A stretch of DNA of 64,000 bases from Gorillibacterium massiliense (GTDB lineage Bacteria; Bacillota; Bacilli; Paenibacillales; NBRC-103111). The position numbers were made by a program, and so were the translations under genes. The DNA lies in NCBI RefSeq assembly GCF_000455485.1, contig NZ_CBQR020000092.1, positions 1-64,000 on the forward strand, read 5' to 3'. Of this stretch, positions 62,660 through 64,000 are shown piece after piece. The first letter of the stretch is position 1. Each line of letters opens with the position of its first letter. Under the pieces are notes generated by a model. The model made no database searches, had not been told where the DNA came from, and worked only from the letters and a program-made list of their open reading frames with translations.

Positions 62660-63772
62660 TTCGAGGCATATATATTTGGCATATTCAACCGGATTTAAAA
62701 ATGTTCTATGAAAAGTTTGCGGATCGTAAGCTTTTTGCATAGAAACTTTGGCCGATCTGGAATTCGGTTCGATAAACCATATCTCTCCGTTTTTATCTAT
62801 GCCAAAATCTATTCCGATTTCACCAAAGGTTCCGTAAAGCTTCTCCAGCGTCAAATAGATGTCCAACAGAAATTGATGTACCTTGCTGGTAAGGGAATCG
62901 ATCTCTTGTTCAGGGATAAGTTGGAATTGTCTAAGAAACGTTTGGAAGGGAAATGCGTTAGAATGAATCGTGATTGGCGCGTTTTCTTGACCTAATCTTC
63001 CGCATATCCCGGCAACTTCCAATTGTCCTCGGCCGTTTCTTTGCAGTTCCGCACGGAAATCAACTTTGCTCGCCCCAATTTGAATCAAATCGATTTCTTT
63101 TTGCATAACAAAGCTTCTACCGTTAAAATATTTTCTTACTAAATCAATGAGTTCCATTGCGCCAGCTGCTATTTGGGTAAAGATCTGGTCATGCATGTAA
63201 CTGATTTGATAGGATTTATCAGGTAGCTTAACGACACTCAACACCTGTTTTCCACGGCCGCCGCGGCCTGCCTTCAAATACGCCCTTGGATGGTTGGACA
63301 GAAACAAGATTAAATCTTCATCACCTTCGCATAATTCAGTGATGGGAACATAATGGCTCACCTCAGGGACCTCTTTCAATCTGCGATAAACATCCACTTT
63401 GTCAAAAAAAGAGTTGCTATTGACCTTTTTAATATTTTTTCTGGCAAAGATATCTCCGATATTTTGGGCTAACATACTGTATTTTTCGCTTCCGCCGGTG
63501 CCCCGCCGATCATATAAAACGTCCGGAAACGGAAAGACCTTCTCTTTCCACTCGTCAAACTTTGCAGACCAATACAAGCCTCTTATCGATTCATTCTTAG
63601 AATCTACCATTAAGGTCGAGAAATAAAATAATGACACCTGGGCTTCCTGGCCTGCCTTAGCGAGCTCCTTCATACGAACGTAACTGTGGAAGTCATAGTT
63701 TTTCCTCTTGATATTGCGGATCGTATGATGGAGAACAAATACGCCTATCAATGGTTTGGATTCCTTATCCAT
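62642..63772 (-). CDS. YheC/YheD-family ATP-grasp protein
   Basis: 376 residues. The family is linked to the endospore coat in Bacillus; the reaction is unknown. Visible parts are an N-terminal GVFVLHHTIRNIKRKNYDFH domain, an ATP-grasp core with YLKAGRGGRGKQVL and FVMQKEIDLIQIGASKVDFR, and the terminal metal-binding stretch GEIGIDFGIDKNGEIWFIEP followed by NSRSAK. It lies 20 nt after another YheC/YheD gene. GGAGGAG is upstream of the ATG. Confidence 0.93.
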   Translation of the reverse strand: MDKESKPLIGVFVLHHTIRNIKRKNYDFHSYVRMKELAKAGQEAQVSLFYFSTLMVDSKNESIRGLYWSAKFDEWKEKVFPFPDVLYDRRGTGGSEKYSMLAQNIGDIFARKNIKKVNSNSFFDKVDVYRRLKEVPEVSHYVPITELCEGDEDLILFLSNHPRAYLKAGRGGRGKQVLSVVKLPDKSYQISYMHDQIFTQIAAGAMELIDLVRKYFNGRSFVMQKEIDLIQIGASKVDFRAELQRNGRGQLEVAGICGRLGQENAPITIHSNAFPFQTFLRQFQLIPEQEIDSLTSKVHQFLLDIYLTLEKLYGTFGEIGIDFGIDKNGEIWFIEPNSRSAKVSMQKAYDPQTFHRTFLNPVEYAKYICLEKARTD

Positions 63773-63792
63773 AATCTAATCTATCTCCTCCG

Positions 63793-64000
63793 TTATGAGG
63801 ACATGGCTTTAATTTCCTGATATTGCGAGTAAACAGAATTGCTGCCCTCAATTATCTTTGCCGGCTGCAACGGATTTAAGTTCACTTCGTAAACCCATAA
63901 TTGGTTTCCTGAATCAATTCCCACATCTATGCCGTACTCTTTGTAAGGAGGATACATCCCGTTCAGCGTTTGGCCAATTGCTTCCGCACATTGTTTAAAT
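63793..64000 (-). CDS. YheC/YheD-family protein, C-terminal end (5' part outside window)
   Basis: The last 68 codons are visible. YKEYGIDVGIDSGNQLWVYE with VNLNPLQPAK is the ATP-grasp C-terminal signature shared with the downstream gene. The stop is TAA at 63795-63793. First of two tandem genes of the same family. Confidence 0.85.
   Translation of the reverse strand, partial: FKQCAEAIGQTLNGMYPPYKEYGIDVGIDSGNQLWVYEVNLNPLQPAKIIEGSNSVYSQYQEIKAMSS

Noticed and set aside
1-64000. CRISPR arrays, rRNA, tRNA, prophage or intact transposase
   Set aside because: No regularly spaced repeats, phage structural genes, DDE/serine recombinase frames or recognisable RNA genes were seen by reading; a covariance-model search would be needed to exclude small RNAs.

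Overview
The window looks like chromosomal DNA from an aerobic, endospore-forming Gram-positive of the Paenibacillaceae (Paenibacillus/Cohnella type). The evidence is spoVR, YheC/YheD spore-coat-type ATP-grasp genes, ECF sigma/DUF4367 anti-sigma pairs, YesM/YesN-type two-component systems next to LplB/YtcP-type sugar permeases, S-layer homology domains, frequent TTG/GTG starts and AGGAGG-like ribosome sites. No rRNA, tRNA, CRISPR array or intact transposase was recognised.

Layout. 1-8 kb: a DEAD-box helicase (cut by the window edge), a small secreted protein, an ECF sigma/anti-sigma pair, an SDR, a YutF-like HAD phosphatase, a LysR regulator, a histidinol-phosphatase, and an XRE regulator with a membrane protein. 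8-11 kb: a GH127 arabinofuranosidase divergent from an AraC regulator whose N-terminus is apparently frameshifted. 11-16.3 kb: a flavin electron-transfer locus (FMN-binding protein, ApbE, RnfD-like membrane protein) divergent from a two-component system and a DUF2231 membrane protein. 16.3-18.2 kb: a lipoate operon (stand-alone lipoyl domain, LipA, LipB). 18.4-19.9 kb: spoVR. 20-25.7 kb: a sugar ABC importer with a GH42 beta-galactosidase. 26.4-31.4 kb: a secreted GH5 glycanase and a YesM/YesN pair. 31.6-37.4 kb: a YcdB/SLH surface protein, a HemAT-like oxygen sensor and a second ECF/DUF4367 operon. 37.5-46.4 kb: a MATE exporter, a surface glycosylation cassette (GtrA, GT2 and a giant double GT-C protein), a VanY-type peptidase and an EamA transporter. 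46.4-58.4 kb: Dps, then a YesM/YesN-LplB-YtcP-SBP-GH95 operon and a CE7 esterase. 58.4-64 kb: a polysaccharide deacetylase, a coiled-coil protein, a decaying zone (truncated SRPBCC gene, wrecked ABC exporter, direct repeats) around an intact MerR/SRPBCC pair, and tandem YheC/YheD genes.

How it fits together. Much of the window is plant or microbial polysaccharide use: secreted GH5, intracellular GH42, GH95 and GH127, a CE7 esterase, and two binding-protein importers that encode no ATPase and so presumably share one encoded elsewhere. Candidate cre (CcpA) sites lie upstream of GH5, GH42 and the YesM gene of the GH95 operon.

The most unusual part is the flavin locus. Its two divergent promoters carry the same box layout, TTTCAT-N5-TTTCAT-N11-(-10), in mirror image. 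This suggests that the adjacent OmpR-type regulator controls both its own operon and a reduced RNF-like module (RnfD-like, FMN-binding protein, ApbE, without RnfA/B/C/E).
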